Origin: Betaproteobacteria bacterium
Lineage (GTDB): Bacteria; Pseudomonadota; Gammaproteobacteria; Burkholderiales; Burkholderiaceae_D
Assembly: GCA_025362735.1 (NCBI GenBank)
Contig: JANYFL010000043.1
Location: 41,144-105,143, forward strand
DNA: 64,000 bases
Reading direction: 5' to 3'
In this document: positions 8,749-20,039 of the stretch, one piece after another
Layout: every line of letters begins with the position of its first letter
How positions within the stretch are numbered: position 1 is the stretch's first letter
Position numbers and translations under genes: made by a program
Notes under the pieces: model-generated
Told to the model about the DNA's origin: nothing
The model's input: only the letters and a program-made list of their open reading frames with translations
The model's database searches: none

Positions 8749-9129
8749 CAAAAACTCCAAAAATATCCAGAACCCGCCATTTAATCATAATTCTGTAAAT
8801 TTGTATTCTCTTGGTCATACATGAGAACTTTCTGAATCCCGTTTCGCTTTCGGCTTTTTCTTGCCCGGATCTGTGGATAACTTTGCAATTCTGGGCGCTT
8901 GGCGGTATCATATGGCCTCACAGAAGATACCCAAACGCCTGTTGCGCCCGCGCCCAGGTCTCGTCCCCGGATCCATCAAAATTTCTTTTAGAGACAGGCA
9001 CTTGCATGGTGTTTTCCGCTTTATTACAAACTTTCTGCGAGCACTTTTCTGTCGGCGTGGAAGTTTTGTATCGACTTTGTTTGCGTGTGCCGGGAATAGC
9101 AGCAGTTGAGCCGCCCACAGGTCTTGGTC
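8749..9129. other. rpmH-dnaA divergent intergenic region
   Basis: A 381-bp non-coding region between divergent rpmH and dnaA. It holds one perfect DnaA box (8872-8880) and AT-rich stretches near both ends (8760-8815 and 8980-9075), but no cluster of boxes. It should contain the promoters of both genes. No ORF here is convincing. Confidence 0.6.
8872..8880 (-). promoter_or_regulatory. DnaA box upstream of dnaA
   Basis: TGTGGATAA, a perfect match to the consensus TTATCCACA on the minus strand. It lies about 250 bp before the dnaA start and may serve dnaA autoregulation. Confidence 0.75.
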
Positions 9130-10614
9130 ATGACTGACTTTTGGCGATCCTGCACGACCCAGTTGCGTGATGAACTCACGCCGCAGCAGTTCAACGCCTG
9201 GATCAAACCCCTGGCTCCGGCTGAATTCAATGATGCCAACCGCACCTTGCGTATTGGCGCGCCGAATCGTTTCAAACTGGACTGGGTCAAGAACCAGTTT
9301 GCGGAGCGTATCAATGCCTTTGCCAACCAATATTTTGAAGGGCCGGTTCAGCTCGAATTCTTTCTGGCCGGTAAGCCCATCGAGCCCGATGCCGCGCCTG
9401 CAACCACGACCACCCGAACCGGCAGCGGTCCCTCTGGTTCGGCGCCGGGCCCGGCAAACGCCTATGCCTCCGCGCAACCAGTAAGTAGTAATGCCAACAA
9501 CCTCAATGGTTTTCATCAGTCCGCACCGAACAGTCACGCGGTTGGTCTGAATACCGGTCTGAACGGCCATGCGAACGCAGCTTCAGAAGCCGACCGTTCT
9601 CGCTTGAACCGTGCGTTGACCTTTGACACCTTCGTTACCGGCAAGGCGAATCAGTTGGCACGAGCCGCTGCGATGCAGGTGGCCGACAATCCCGGCACTT
9701 CGTACAACCCGCTGTTTTTGTATGGCGGGGTCGGGCTGGGCAAGACGCATTTGATTCAGGCCATCGGCAACATGTTGCTGGCGCGTAATCCGAACGCCAA
9801 TATTCGCTACATCCACGCCGAGCAATTCGTCAGCGATGTCGTCAAGGCCTATCAGCGCAAAGCCTTCGACGGCTTCAAACAGTATTACCACTCGCTCGAT
9901 TTATTGCTGATCGACGATATCCAATTTTTTTCGGGCAAGAATCGCACACAGGAAGAATTCTTCTACGCTTTTGAAGCGCTGATCTCTGCACGCAAGCAAA
10001 TCATCATCACCAGCGACACCTATCCCTCGGAAATTACCGGGATCGACGACCGTCTGGTGTCGCGTTTTGGTTCCGGCCTGACCGTTGCGGTCGAACCACC
10101 CGAACTCGAAATGCGCGTTGCCATTCTGCTGAAGAAGGCCGAGCAGGAAGGTTGCAGCCTGCCCGATGAAGTCGCTTTTTTTGTCGCCAAGCATTTGCGC
10201 TCCAATGTGCGCGAACTCGAAGGTGCGCTGCGCAAGATTCTTGCGTTTTCCAGTTTTCACGGGAAAGAAATCACCATTGATGTCGCGCGGGACGCCCTCA
10301 AGGATTTGCTGACGGTGCAAAAGACCCAGATCTCGGTCGAGAACATTCAGAAGACTGTGGCGGATTTTTACAAGATCAAGGTTGCTGACATGTATTCGCA
10401 ACGTCGCCCGACCAATATTGCCAGGCCCAGGCAGATTGCCATGTACTTCGCCAAGGAGCTGACCCAAAAAAGCCTGCCCGAAATTGGCGAGTTGTTTGGT
10501 GGTCGCGATCACACCACTGTCTTGCATGCCGTCCGCAAGATTAATGAATTAAGACAAACGCAGTCTGAACTGAACCATCAGCTGCACGTACTCGAACAAA
10601 CATTGAAGGGCTGA
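9130..10614 (+). CDS. dnaA: Chromosomal replication initiator DnaA
   Basis: DnaA (494 aa) binds DnaA boxes and melts oriC. Domain I is at residues 1-85 ([19 protein letters not shown]). A low-complexity linker rich in Gly, Ser, Asn and Ala covers ~85-160. The AAA+ domain has Walker [10 protein letters not shown] (~199-207) and Walker [11 protein letters not shown]. The domain IV signature [15 protein letters not shown] is near residue 457. The frame extends upstream to a TTG at 9106, but the ATG at 9130 gives the normal N-terminus. dnaN follows after a box-containing 252-bp gap. Confidence 0.97.
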   Translation: MTDFWRSCTTQLRDELTPQQFNAWIKPLAPAEFNDANRTLRIGAPNRFKLDWVKNQFAERINAFANQYFEGPVQLEFFLAGKPIEPDAAPATTTTRTGSGPSGSAPGPANAYASAQPVSSNANNLNGFHQSAPNSHAVGLNTGLNGHANAASEADRSRLNRALTFDTFVTGKANQLARAAAMQVADNPGTSYNPLFLYGGVGLGKTHLIQAIGNMLLARNPNANIRYIHAEQFVSDVVKAYQRKAFDGFKQYYHSLDLLLIDDIQFFSGKNRTQEEFFYAFEALISARKQIIITSDTYPSEITGIDDRLVSRFGSGLTVAVEPPELEMRVAILLKKAEQEGCSLPDEVAFFVAKHLRSNVRELEGALRKILAFSSFHGKEITIDVARDALKDLLTVQKTQISVENIQKTVADFYKIKVADMYSQRRPTNIARPRQIAMYFAKELTQKSLPEIGELFGGRDHTTVLHAVRKINELRQTQSELNHQLHVLEQTLKG

Positions 10615-10866
10615 AGTACTAGATAAAGCGAAGGGAATTTGAAGCATCCGCATGAACGCAAAAGTTCTGTATCCAATGTGAGCAATTTGTGGATAAGCAG
10701 AACAATTTTGCTGATGGATTTTTTCATCCACATTCATGCATACGCTGTTCGACCTCTTCTGCTTGCTGTTGTTATTACTGTATCTGCTTGATCTGTAAAC
10801 GATTAAAGCTGTTGTCCACAGAACTGAACTTGCCTTATTAACTACTACTAATTAAGGATATAGCTT
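10615..10866. other. Candidate chromosomal replication origin (dnaA-dnaN intergenic)
   Basis: A 252-bp gap with one perfect DnaA box (TGTGGATAA, 10688-10696, minus orientation) and two single-mismatch boxes (TCATCCACA 10724-10732; TTGTCCACA 10812-10820). The last box is followed, after about 20 bp, by the trinucleotide run ACTACTACTA (10841-10850) inside AT-rich DNA (TTATTA..AATTAAGG). This resembles the DnaA-box / DnaA-trio layout of bacterial unwinding elements. It could instead be only the dnaN promoter region. GC skew across the genome would settle the point. Confidence 0.6.
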
Positions 10867-11985
10867 ATGCAATTGGTTAAATCCCAACGTGATGCGCTGC
10901 TTCGGCCGCTGCAAATCGTCAGCGGTATTGTCGAGCGTAGGCATACCTTGCCTATTCTGGCCAATATCTTGATCCGTAAAGAAGGATCGAAGCTGTCGTT
11001 TTTGTCGACCGACATTGAAGTGCAAATTACTACCCATGCCGACATCGGCAGTGGTTCCGATACTGTTGCGACGACCGTCGCCGCCCGCAAACTGCAAGAC
11101 ATTCTGCGAGCGTTACCGGAAAGCAGCGAAGTGGCACTGTCGTTATCGAACAAGAAAATGACCGTGCAGTCGGGCAAGAGTCGCTTCAACTTACAGACTC
11201 TGGCCGCAGAAGAATTTCCGACGGTCACTCAGCCCGAACGCTATAGCGCCTCGCTGACCCTGCCGCAGAAAACGCTCAAGCATCTGTTCTCGATGGTGCA
11301 TTTCTCGATGGCGCAGCAGGACATCCGTTATTACCTCAACGGTCTATTGCTGGTCGTTGAAGGGAAGAAAGTGGTTGCTGTGGCCACCGATGGACACCGA
11401 CTCGCGTATTGCAGTGTCGAACTGGATCCGGCCAAGGCCAGTGATGTGGCACGCCAGGACGTCATCATTCCGCGCAAGACCATTATCGAATTGCAGCGTC
11501 TGCTTGAAGACAACGACGAGCCGGTCAATGTGGACATCGCGCCGAACCAGGTGCGCTTTACGTTCGGCAATGTCGAACTGATTTCCAAACTGGTTGAAGG
11601 CAAGTTCCCCGATTACCAGCGCGTTATTCCGAGCGGCTACACCAAGAGTTTTGATATCAGTCGCGAGACCTGGCTGCAGTCACTGCAACGCGTCGCGATT
11701 CTGACTTCGGACAAGTTCAAGGGTGTGCGTTTCATTCTTTCCGACAACAGCGTCAAGATCAGTTCGACCAATGCGGACCAGGAAGACGCTCAGGATGAAA
11801 TCGAAATCGATTACAAGCACGGTCCGCTCGACATTGGTTTCAACGTGTCCTATCTCTTGGATGTGTTGAACAATCTCAAGACCGAGAAGGTGCGTGTCTC
11901 GGTCGGCGATTCCAATTCAAGCGCCTTGATTACCGTGCCGGATAACAACGACTTCAAGTACGTTGTGATGCCGATGCGGATTTAG
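10867..11985 (+). CDS. dnaN: DNA polymerase III beta subunit (sliding clamp)
   Basis: The beta clamp (372 aa) forms a ring dimer that tethers polymerase III and many repair factors to DNA. Three topologically similar clamp domains are recognisable: residues 1-125 (MQLVKSQRDALLRPLQIVSGIVE), 126-250 (LLVVEGKKVVAVATDGHRLAY) and 251-372. It ends in the conserved YVVMPMRI. The ATG at 10867 is preceded by AAGGATAT. It is in the conserved dnaA-dnaN-gyrB order. Confidence 0.97.
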   Translation: MQLVKSQRDALLRPLQIVSGIVERRHTLPILANILIRKEGSKLSFLSTDIEVQITTHADIGSGSDTVATTVAARKLQDILRALPESSEVALSLSNKKMTVQSGKSRFNLQTLAAEEFPTVTQPERYSASLTLPQKTLKHLFSMVHFSMAQQDIRYYLNGLLLVVEGKKVVAVATDGHRLAYCSVELDPAKASDVARQDVIIPRKTIIELQRLLEDNDEPVNVDIAPNQVRFTFGNVELISKLVEGKFPDYQRVIPSGYTKSFDISRETWLQSLQRVAILTSDKFKGVRFILSDNSVKISSTNADQEDAQDEIEIDYKHGPLDIGFNVSYLLDVLNNLKTEKVRVSVGDSNSSALITVPDNNDFKYVVMPMRI

Positions 11986-12006
11986 TTTTCTTAGTAATTT
12001 TGGTTC

Positions 12007-14752
<2,746 letters not shown>

Positions 14753-14813
14753 TGCGATTGCCTTTGATCCACAATAAATACAACTCCTAATAAAAATAAA
14801 CCGGAGGTTTGTG

Positions 14814-16205
14814 GTGACAATTGAAGGGTATACAAAGGACGAATTTGGAACGAAGCTTGGGAAAATTCTATCCACGTCTCGCCCTATTCAAAGCATTGAA
14901 CATCTCAAGGGACGCTCTAAAGAACTAGATACGATCGAGAAAAGTTTGTATGCACCAGGCCGTCACGTTTTCATTTACGGTGATCGTGGGGTAGGCAAAA
15001 GCTCTTTAGCTGCAACAGCGGCCTATCAGTATCAAAGCGCGGAACGAGAGCCTGTTTTTGTATCGGGATCAGTAGACGATACGTTTCAGACGGTTATCGT
15101 GAATATTGCTAATCAGGCCCTTCGTCGCCCGCGCACAGAAGCAATAAGAACAAACACCACGATGTCACTCGAATGGCGTGGAATTAAATGGAGTGATGGC
15201 ATTGAACGCAGCAATCTTGACATCTCTTCTCAAATTCGTACGGTGGGAGATGCCGTCGAGTTATTAAAGCAAATTGCAGAAGCGCACTCTGAAAAACCCA
15301 TTGTTGTTCTTGACGAGTTCGACACAATTGTAGATGTGAATGAACGAAATAAATTCGCATCATTGTTGAAGCAATTGGGTGATCAAAGTGTAAAGCTCAA
15401 GTTTATTTTTACTGGCGTCGGACATTCCCTTGACGAGTTACTTGGCGCTCACCAGTCCGCGTATCGTCAACTAGAAACGGTTGAACTTCCTCGCCTGGGT
15501 TGGGAAGCCAGAAGGGAGATCGTTTTGGAGGCCTCTGATGCTTTCAATCTCTCGTTGGATAACAACGTCAATTGGCGTATTGCTATGGTTAGTGATGGTT
15601 ATCCTTATTACATCCATTCGATTACTGAAAAGATTCTATGGGAGGCCTTTTCTAGCGCTCAAGAAGTTAATGAAATTGGTTGGGACCTTTTCTTTCAAGG
15701 GTTACAAGACGCAATACTTTCTATAAATGCTGAGTTGAAAAAGCCTTATGGACAGGCCGTTTTAAATCGCAGTAGCGAATTTGAAGAAATTGTTTGGTCA
15801 ACAGCTGACCACGATGATCTTTCCCGAGTACTTAGTGATATGTATCAGTCGTATACAAAGATTGTCGCAAAGCGAGGGCAAAATTCGATATTGCTTGATC
15901 AAAGCCGCTATGGTGCGCAGCTTCGCAAGCTCAAAGAAGAAAATTACGGAGCAATCCTGCAACAAGAATTAGGTCGACCTGGTTGGTATGGTTATCGAGA
16001 AAAAATGCTTCGTGGTTACGTGCGTATGCAGGCGGAGGCAAATGGTATTCAACTGACAGGAGAGCGACCTGCACCTAAACAAAAAATGTATGTTGGTAAT
16101 GCTAGAAATGGATACCGTGGCCCAGATACACCTAAAGGGGTACGTGAACATCAGAGAATTTCAGATTGGGAAGAAACGACTTCTAATCTGCCCGACCCTG
16201 ATTAA
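14814..16205 (+). CDS. Orphan P-loop ATPase (AAA/STAND-like), AT-rich
   Basis: A 463-aa protein with an N-terminal P-loop ATPase of the AAA_16/Orc-like group: a KGRSKELDTIEKSLY lead-in, Walker A GDRGVGKSSLA (~residue 57), Walker B PIVVLDEFDTI (~157) and a sensor-like FIFTGVGHS strand. The C-terminal ~150 residues have no domain I recognise. GGAGG at 14803-14807 favours the second of two adjacent GTG codons (14814). Codon use is visibly more AT-rich than gyrB or the MFS genes, suggesting transfer. It stands alone; a STAND-type defence or signalling role is possible but unsupported by any visible effector domain. Confidence 0.7.
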   Translation: MTIEGYTKDEFGTKLGKILSTSRPIQSIEHLKGRSKELDTIEKSLYAPGRHVFIYGDRGVGKSSLAATAAYQYQSAEREPVFVSGSVDDTFQTVIVNIANQALRRPRTEAIRTNTTMSLEWRGIKWSDGIERSNLDISSQIRTVGDAVELLKQIAEAHSEKPIVVLDEFDTIVDVNERNKFASLLKQLGDQSVKLKFIFTGVGHSLDELLGAHQSAYRQLETVELPRLGWEARREIVLEASDAFNLSLDNNVNWRIAMVSDGYPYYIHSITEKILWEAFSSAQEVNEIGWDLFFQGLQDAILSINAELKKPYGQAVLNRSSEFEEIVWSTADHDDLSRVLSDMYQSYTKIVAKRGQNSILLDQSRYGAQLRKLKEENYGAILQQELGRPGWYGYREKMLRGYVRMQAEANGIQLTGERPAPKQKMYVGNARNGYRGPDTPKGVREHQRISDWEETTSNLPDPD

Positions 16206-16279
16206 GTAAGATCGGCACAGAATTATTAGCTTCAGTCCGCGCTTTTGATCTTGAGCATCCCGATGCGCAAAACCAGCCG

Positions 16280-17707
16280 ATGAATACAGCTTCTCGCACC
16301 TCCCTAATCCTTCCCCTGACCATCGCTTGCGCCATGTTCATGGAGGGCATTGACTCGACGGTGATTGCGACTTCTCTGCCGGTGATTGCGCAGGACATTC
16401 ATGAGAGCCCGATTGCGTTGAAGCTGGCGCTGACTTCTTATCTGGTCAGTCTGGCCGTGTTCATTCCGATCAGTAGCTGGGTGGCGGATCGCTTTGGTTC
16501 GCGCACGGTGTTTCGCTCGGCGATGTGGGTGTTCATCCTGGGGTCAGTGCTGTGCGGGTTTTCGCAATCGCTGGAGCATTTTGTAGGCGCGCGCTTTTTG
16601 CAAGGCATGGGCGGCGCGATGATGATGCCGGTAGGGCGTGTGGTGTTGATGCGCAGCGTTGAGAAACATGAGTTGGTGCGGGTGATGAGTTATCTGACCA
16701 TGCCGGCTTTACTGGGGCCGGTGCTCGGGCCGCCGATTGGCGGATTCATCACGACTTACTTTGACTGGCGCTGGATTTTTTTCATCAACGTTCCAATCTG
16801 TCTGTTGGGTCTTTACATGGCGGGGCGCTATGTGCCGCAGTTGTTTGCCGAGGAGCGCCATCCGCTAGACGTGAAGGGTTTTGTGCTGACGAGTATCGGG
16901 TTTTCTACCCTCACGCTTGGCTTGGCTACGGCGGGTCAGCACATGTTGAGTCCCTTGGCTTCGGGCATCAATGTGTTGGTAGGGGTGATTGCCCTGGCGC
17001 TGTATGTGCGGCATGAACGGCAAACGGAAACGCCGTTACTGTCGTTCAAGTTTTTGCGCGTGATCACCTACCGCACCAGCGTCCTCGGCGGCAGTTTCTA
17101 CCGCATGGGCGTGGGGGCATTGCCGTTTCTGTTGCCGCTGATGTTGCAGTTGGGTTTTGGGTTCAGTGCGCTGCAATCGGGCTTGATGACTTGCAGCTCG
17201 GCGATTGCGGCCATTGGCATCAAGACGCAGGCGGCGCGACTACTGAGGAAGCACGGCTTTCGCAAGGTGCTGATCTGGAATACCTGGCTGGCCTGTGCGA
17301 TGTTTGGCATCTATGGCTTGTTCACTCCGTCGACGCCGTATCTGGTGATTCTGTCGCTGCTGTTTGTCGGCGGATTTTTTCGTTCGCTGCAATTCACGGC
17401 GTTGAACGCGATGGCATTCTCGGATATTGAAAAACAAAACATGGGCCACGCATCGGCACTGTCATTCGTGACCGATCAATTGGCCCTTTCGGCAGGCATC
17501 ACGATTGCTGCTTACGTGCTGGAGTTGTCCGTCCGCTTTCATGGCAACCACCCACTGGCAGCGAATGATTTCCGCTGGGCCTTTGTTGTGGTGGGCTTGA
17601 TTGCCGCCAGTTCTTATCTGATGCTGGTGCGCCTGCCACCCGATGCCGGGGCGGCAGTCTCTGGCGCCATCACTGAAGAAAACAAGGACGAGTTGAACGC
17701 GAGCTAA
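16280..17707 (+). CDS. MFS multidrug exporter, DHA2/EmrB-like, paralogue 1
   Basis: A 475-aa major facilitator protein with 12-14 predicted TM segments. It has the D/N-x-R motif A variant WVADRFGSRTVFRSA after TM2 and the antiporter motif C as MPALLGPVLGPPIGGFI. This points to proton-coupled drug export of the EmrB/QacA type; the substrate is unknown. The next gene is a close paralogue in the same orientation 58 bp downstream, with long identical blocks such as SPIALKLALTSYL, so the pair arose by tandem duplication. No clear Shine-Dalgarno precedes the ATG. Confidence 0.88.
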   Translation: MNTASRTSLILPLTIACAMFMEGIDSTVIATSLPVIAQDIHESPIALKLALTSYLVSLAVFIPISSWVADRFGSRTVFRSAMWVFILGSVLCGFSQSLEHFVGARFLQGMGGAMMMPVGRVVLMRSVEKHELVRVMSYLTMPALLGPVLGPPIGGFITTYFDWRWIFFINVPICLLGLYMAGRYVPQLFAEERHPLDVKGFVLTSIGFSTLTLGLATAGQHMLSPLASGINVLVGVIALALYVRHERQTETPLLSFKFLRVITYRTSVLGGSFYRMGVGALPFLLPLMLQLGFGFSALQSGLMTCSSAIAAIGIKTQAARLLRKHGFRKVLIWNTWLACAMFGIYGLFTPSTPYLVILSLLFVGGFFRSLQFTALNAMAFSDIEKQNMGHASALSFVTDQLALSAGITIAAYVLELSVRFHGNHPLAANDFRWAFVVVGLIAASSYLMLVRLPPDAGAAVSGAITEENKDELNAS

Positions 17708-17765
17708 AATCGCGACCGGACGTAAGTCTGCAGCCCGGCTTTTCCTCAAGTTTCCTGCCCAACGC

Positions 17766-19184
17766 ATGTCCAACCCTTCCCGTTCTCACCTCGCTCTTCC
17801 GTTGACCATTGCTTGCGCGTTGCTGGTTGAAGGGATTGATGCGACCGTGATCGCCACTTCGTTGCCGGTCATTGCGAAAGATATTCACGAGAGCCCGATT
17901 GCGCTGAAGCTGGCGCTGACTTCGTACCTGCTGAGCCTGGCGGTGTTTCTGCCGGTGAGCGCGTGGGTGGCGGATCGCTTTGGCTCGCGCACGGTGTTTC
18001 GCTCGGCCATCTGGGCGTTCATCATGGGGTCGGTGTTGTGTGGGTTTTCAAATTCGCTGGAAGCCTTTGTTGGCGCGCGTTTCCTGCAGGGCATGGGCGG
18101 AGCGCTGATGATGCCGGTGGGCCGCGTGGTGTTGATGAAAAGCGTGGAGAAGCATCAACTGGTTCAGACGGTCAGCTATCTGATGATTCCGTCTTTGCTC
18201 GGGCCGATGCTGGGGCCAATACTCGGTGGCTTCATCAGTACCTACTGGAATTGGCGCTGGATTTTTTTCATCAACATTCCGATTGGCTTGATTGGAATTT
18301 ATTTTGGCGGCCGTTATGTGCCCAATTATTTTGGTGAGCGCACGCCGCTGGACGTGAAAGGCTTTTTGCTTTCGGGCATCGGCTTTTCAACGCTCACCCT
18401 GGGGCTGGCCACAGCAGGACAACACATGCTGTCATGGCGCGCATCGGGCATCAGTACTGCCGTTGGCGTCATCATGTTGACGATGTATGTGCGTCACACG
18501 CGGCGCAGTGAGCATCCTGTCTTGTCCTTCGAGTTTTTGCGCGTGCCGACCTATCGTGCCGCAGTGTGGGGCGGAGCTTTGTATCGCACGGCTGCGGGAG
18601 CCATGCCATTTTTGTTGCCGCTGATGTTTCAGGTCGGCTTTGGCATGACGGCGCTGCAATCCGGCTTTCTGACTTGCTGGTCGGCGTTAGGTGCGATGGG
18701 CATCAAGAAGCCGACAGCGATGGCGTTGCGGCGTTATGGTTTCCGTAAAGTGCTGTTGGCCAATACGATCATCATCACGCTGATCGTGGCGTCGATGAGT
18801 CTGTTTACCGTGGCCACGCCATACGCGCTGATGATGGTGATGATTTTCTTCACCGGTTTTTTTCGTGCAATTCAATACACATCGCTGAGTTCACTGGTGT
18901 ATGCCGACATTGATCGCGAGCGCATGGGCTCGGCCTCCGGTCTGCTCAATGTAAGCGATCAACTGGCGCAGTGCTTGGGCATTACGATTGCCGCGTATGT
19001 GATCGAGATTGCTGCTGCTTTGCATGGGCATGCTGAGGTCATGGCCGATGACTTTCGTGTCGGCTTTATCGTCGCTGCGCTGCTGGTGGCGAGTTCGTAT
19101 CTGGTGCTGATGCGGATGCCACGGAATGCAGGCTTGGCGGTGTCAGGGACGCGGCCTCACGATGACTCTTCTCGTCTGGAATAA
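17766..19184 (+). CDS. MFS multidrug exporter, DHA2/EmrB-like, paralogue 2
   Basis: A 472-aa protein aligned end to end with the preceding gene. It shares ADRFGSRTVFRSA, GARFLQGMGGA and LGFSTLTLGLATAGQHMLS-like blocks, and the motif C region IPSLLGPMLGPILGGFI. Substitutions cluster in the C-terminal half and in the loops, as expected if substrate choice has diverged. The last 119 bp overlap the 3' end of the potassium-channel gene on the other strand. Confidence 0.88.
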   Translation: MSNPSRSHLALPLTIACALLVEGIDATVIATSLPVIAKDIHESPIALKLALTSYLLSLAVFLPVSAWVADRFGSRTVFRSAIWAFIMGSVLCGFSNSLEAFVGARFLQGMGGALMMPVGRVVLMKSVEKHQLVQTVSYLMIPSLLGPMLGPILGGFISTYWNWRWIFFINIPIGLIGIYFGGRYVPNYFGERTPLDVKGFLLSGIGFSTLTLGLATAGQHMLSWRASGISTAVGVIMLTMYVRHTRRSEHPVLSFEFLRVPTYRAAVWGGALYRTAAGAMPFLLPLMFQVGFGMTALQSGFLTCWSALGAMGIKKPTAMALRRYGFRKVLLANTIIITLIVASMSLFTVATPYALMMVMIFFTGFFRAIQYTSLSSLVYADIDRERMGSASGLLNVSDQLAQCLGITIAAYVIEIAAALHGHAEVMADDFRVGFIVAALLVASSYLVLMRMPRNAGLAVSGTRPHDDSSRLE

Positions 19185-19617
19185 AAGTTTTGATCTGTTC
19201 CGGGCTGGATCCCGTACCTGGTTCGGGCGGTTTTTCCGTGTGGATCAAATCGGCGCGCAGCTCCTGGATTTCTTTGCGCAGGGCGCGAATGTCGTGATGA
19301 AATTCGCGCTCGAGTCGACGCTCGTCTTCACCCACCAGCAGCGCGGCGATGCCGGCTGTGAAAATGGAAAGCAGGGCAAAGCCGAGCAGCACCATCAGCC
19401 CGGCAAACAAGCGTGACGCCGTGGTCGACGGGACGACATCGCCATAGCCGACGGTGGCGCCGGTCGTAAAAGCTAGCCAGATGCCGTCCTGTAGCGAGTG
19501 GACCTGCGGTTCGATCCAATAAAAAAATGCACCTGCGGCAATCAGCAAGATGAGTCCGATAAACAAGACCAGCAGCACGCGCGGTAATTGCAAGACGGCG
19601 CGGAGTCTGGTTTTCAT
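19066..19617 (-). CDS. Two-TM potassium channel
   Basis: A 183-aa ion-channel protein: TM1 (residues 13-33), a pore helix with the K+ selectivity filter TVGYGD (55-60), TM2 (67-92), then a charged coiled-coil tail (DERRLEREFHHDIRALRKEI) and a disordered Pro/Ser-rich end. The family forms tetrameric K+ channels; there is no RCK domain. Its 3' end runs 119 bp into the MFS paralogue 2 gene on the opposite strand. The overlap encodes only the disordered tail. Confidence 0.85.
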   Translation of the reverse strand: MKTRLRAVLQLPRVLLVLFIGLILLIAAGAFFYWIEPQVHSLQDGIWLAFTTGATVGYGDVVPSTTASRLFAGLMVLLGFALLSIFTAGIAALLVGEDERRLEREFHHDIRALRKEIQELRADLIHTEKPPEPGTGSSPEQIKTFIPDEKSHREAASLTPPSLHSVASASAPDTNSPPAAQRR

Positions 19618-19653
19618 AAGGAACGGCTGATCTTTGTGCGCAGGTGCGGCGAA

Positions 19654-19848
19654 TCAAACAGCTGGCTTGTCGCAAGTGTTGATACCCACCACGCTATAGA
19701 GCGGGCAAAGGCTGAACAAAGCGGTTACAAGCGGAACAATACCGATCCAGCCCCAAGGGCCAATCTCGCCACTGATGGTGAAGACAATCAGCACAAAGCC
19801 AATGACGATTCTCAGTGTGCGATCCAGACTACCGACATTCTTTTTCAT
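19654..19848 (-). CDS. DUF2892 (YgaP-like transmembrane) protein
   Basis: A 64-aa membrane protein with the DUF2892 pattern: an N-terminal MKKNVGSLDRTLRIVIGF, two TM helices and a C-terminal LCPLYSVVGINTC. The function of stand-alone members is not established; in YgaP the domain anchors a rhodanese. It diverges from a universal stress gene, and an FNR-type box lies at the class II distance from its probable start. Confidence 0.82.
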   Translation of the reverse strand: MKKNVGSLDRTLRIVIGFVLIVFTISGEIGPWGWIGIVPLVTALFSLCPLYSVVGINTCDKPAV

Positions 19849-19927
19849 ACGGATTCCCCTTTGAAAAGGTCAATATGCGCCATCTATTCAGCGCCATTTC
19901 AGTGTAGGGAGTCTGGGGTGCGACGGA

Positions 19928-19941
19928 TTGATTTACATCAA
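19928..19941 (-). promoter_or_regulatory. FNR/ANR-type box for the DUF2892 gene
   Basis: TTGATTTACATCAA, a perfect TTGAT-N4-ATCAA. On the minus strand a TACACT -10 lies at 19906-19901. The box centre is then at -41.5 if transcription starts near 19893, the class II activator position. Confidence 0.6.
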
Positions 19942-19974
19942 ACGATGCGGAATTGATGGAAATAGAACCGGGCT

Positions 19975-19988
19975 TTGATCGGCGTCAA
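19975..19988 (+). promoter_or_regulatory. FNR/ANR-type box for the universal stress gene
   Basis: TTGATCGGCGTCAA, matching the ANR/DNR variant TTGAT-N4-GTCAA. A TATGCT -10 at 20010-20015 places the box centre at about -41.5 for a start near 20023. The spacing from box to -10 is the same as for the divergent box. Confidence 0.6.
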
Positions 19989-20039
19989 TCTCTTATATGC
20001 CAGAGCTCCTATGCTGTTCTTAATCGAGGAGCAGTTCAC

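Noticed and set aside
8749..9129. rpmH-dnaA gap as the replication origin
   Set aside because: Only one DnaA box was found there, against three boxes and a trinucleotide run between dnaA and dnaN; not excluded.
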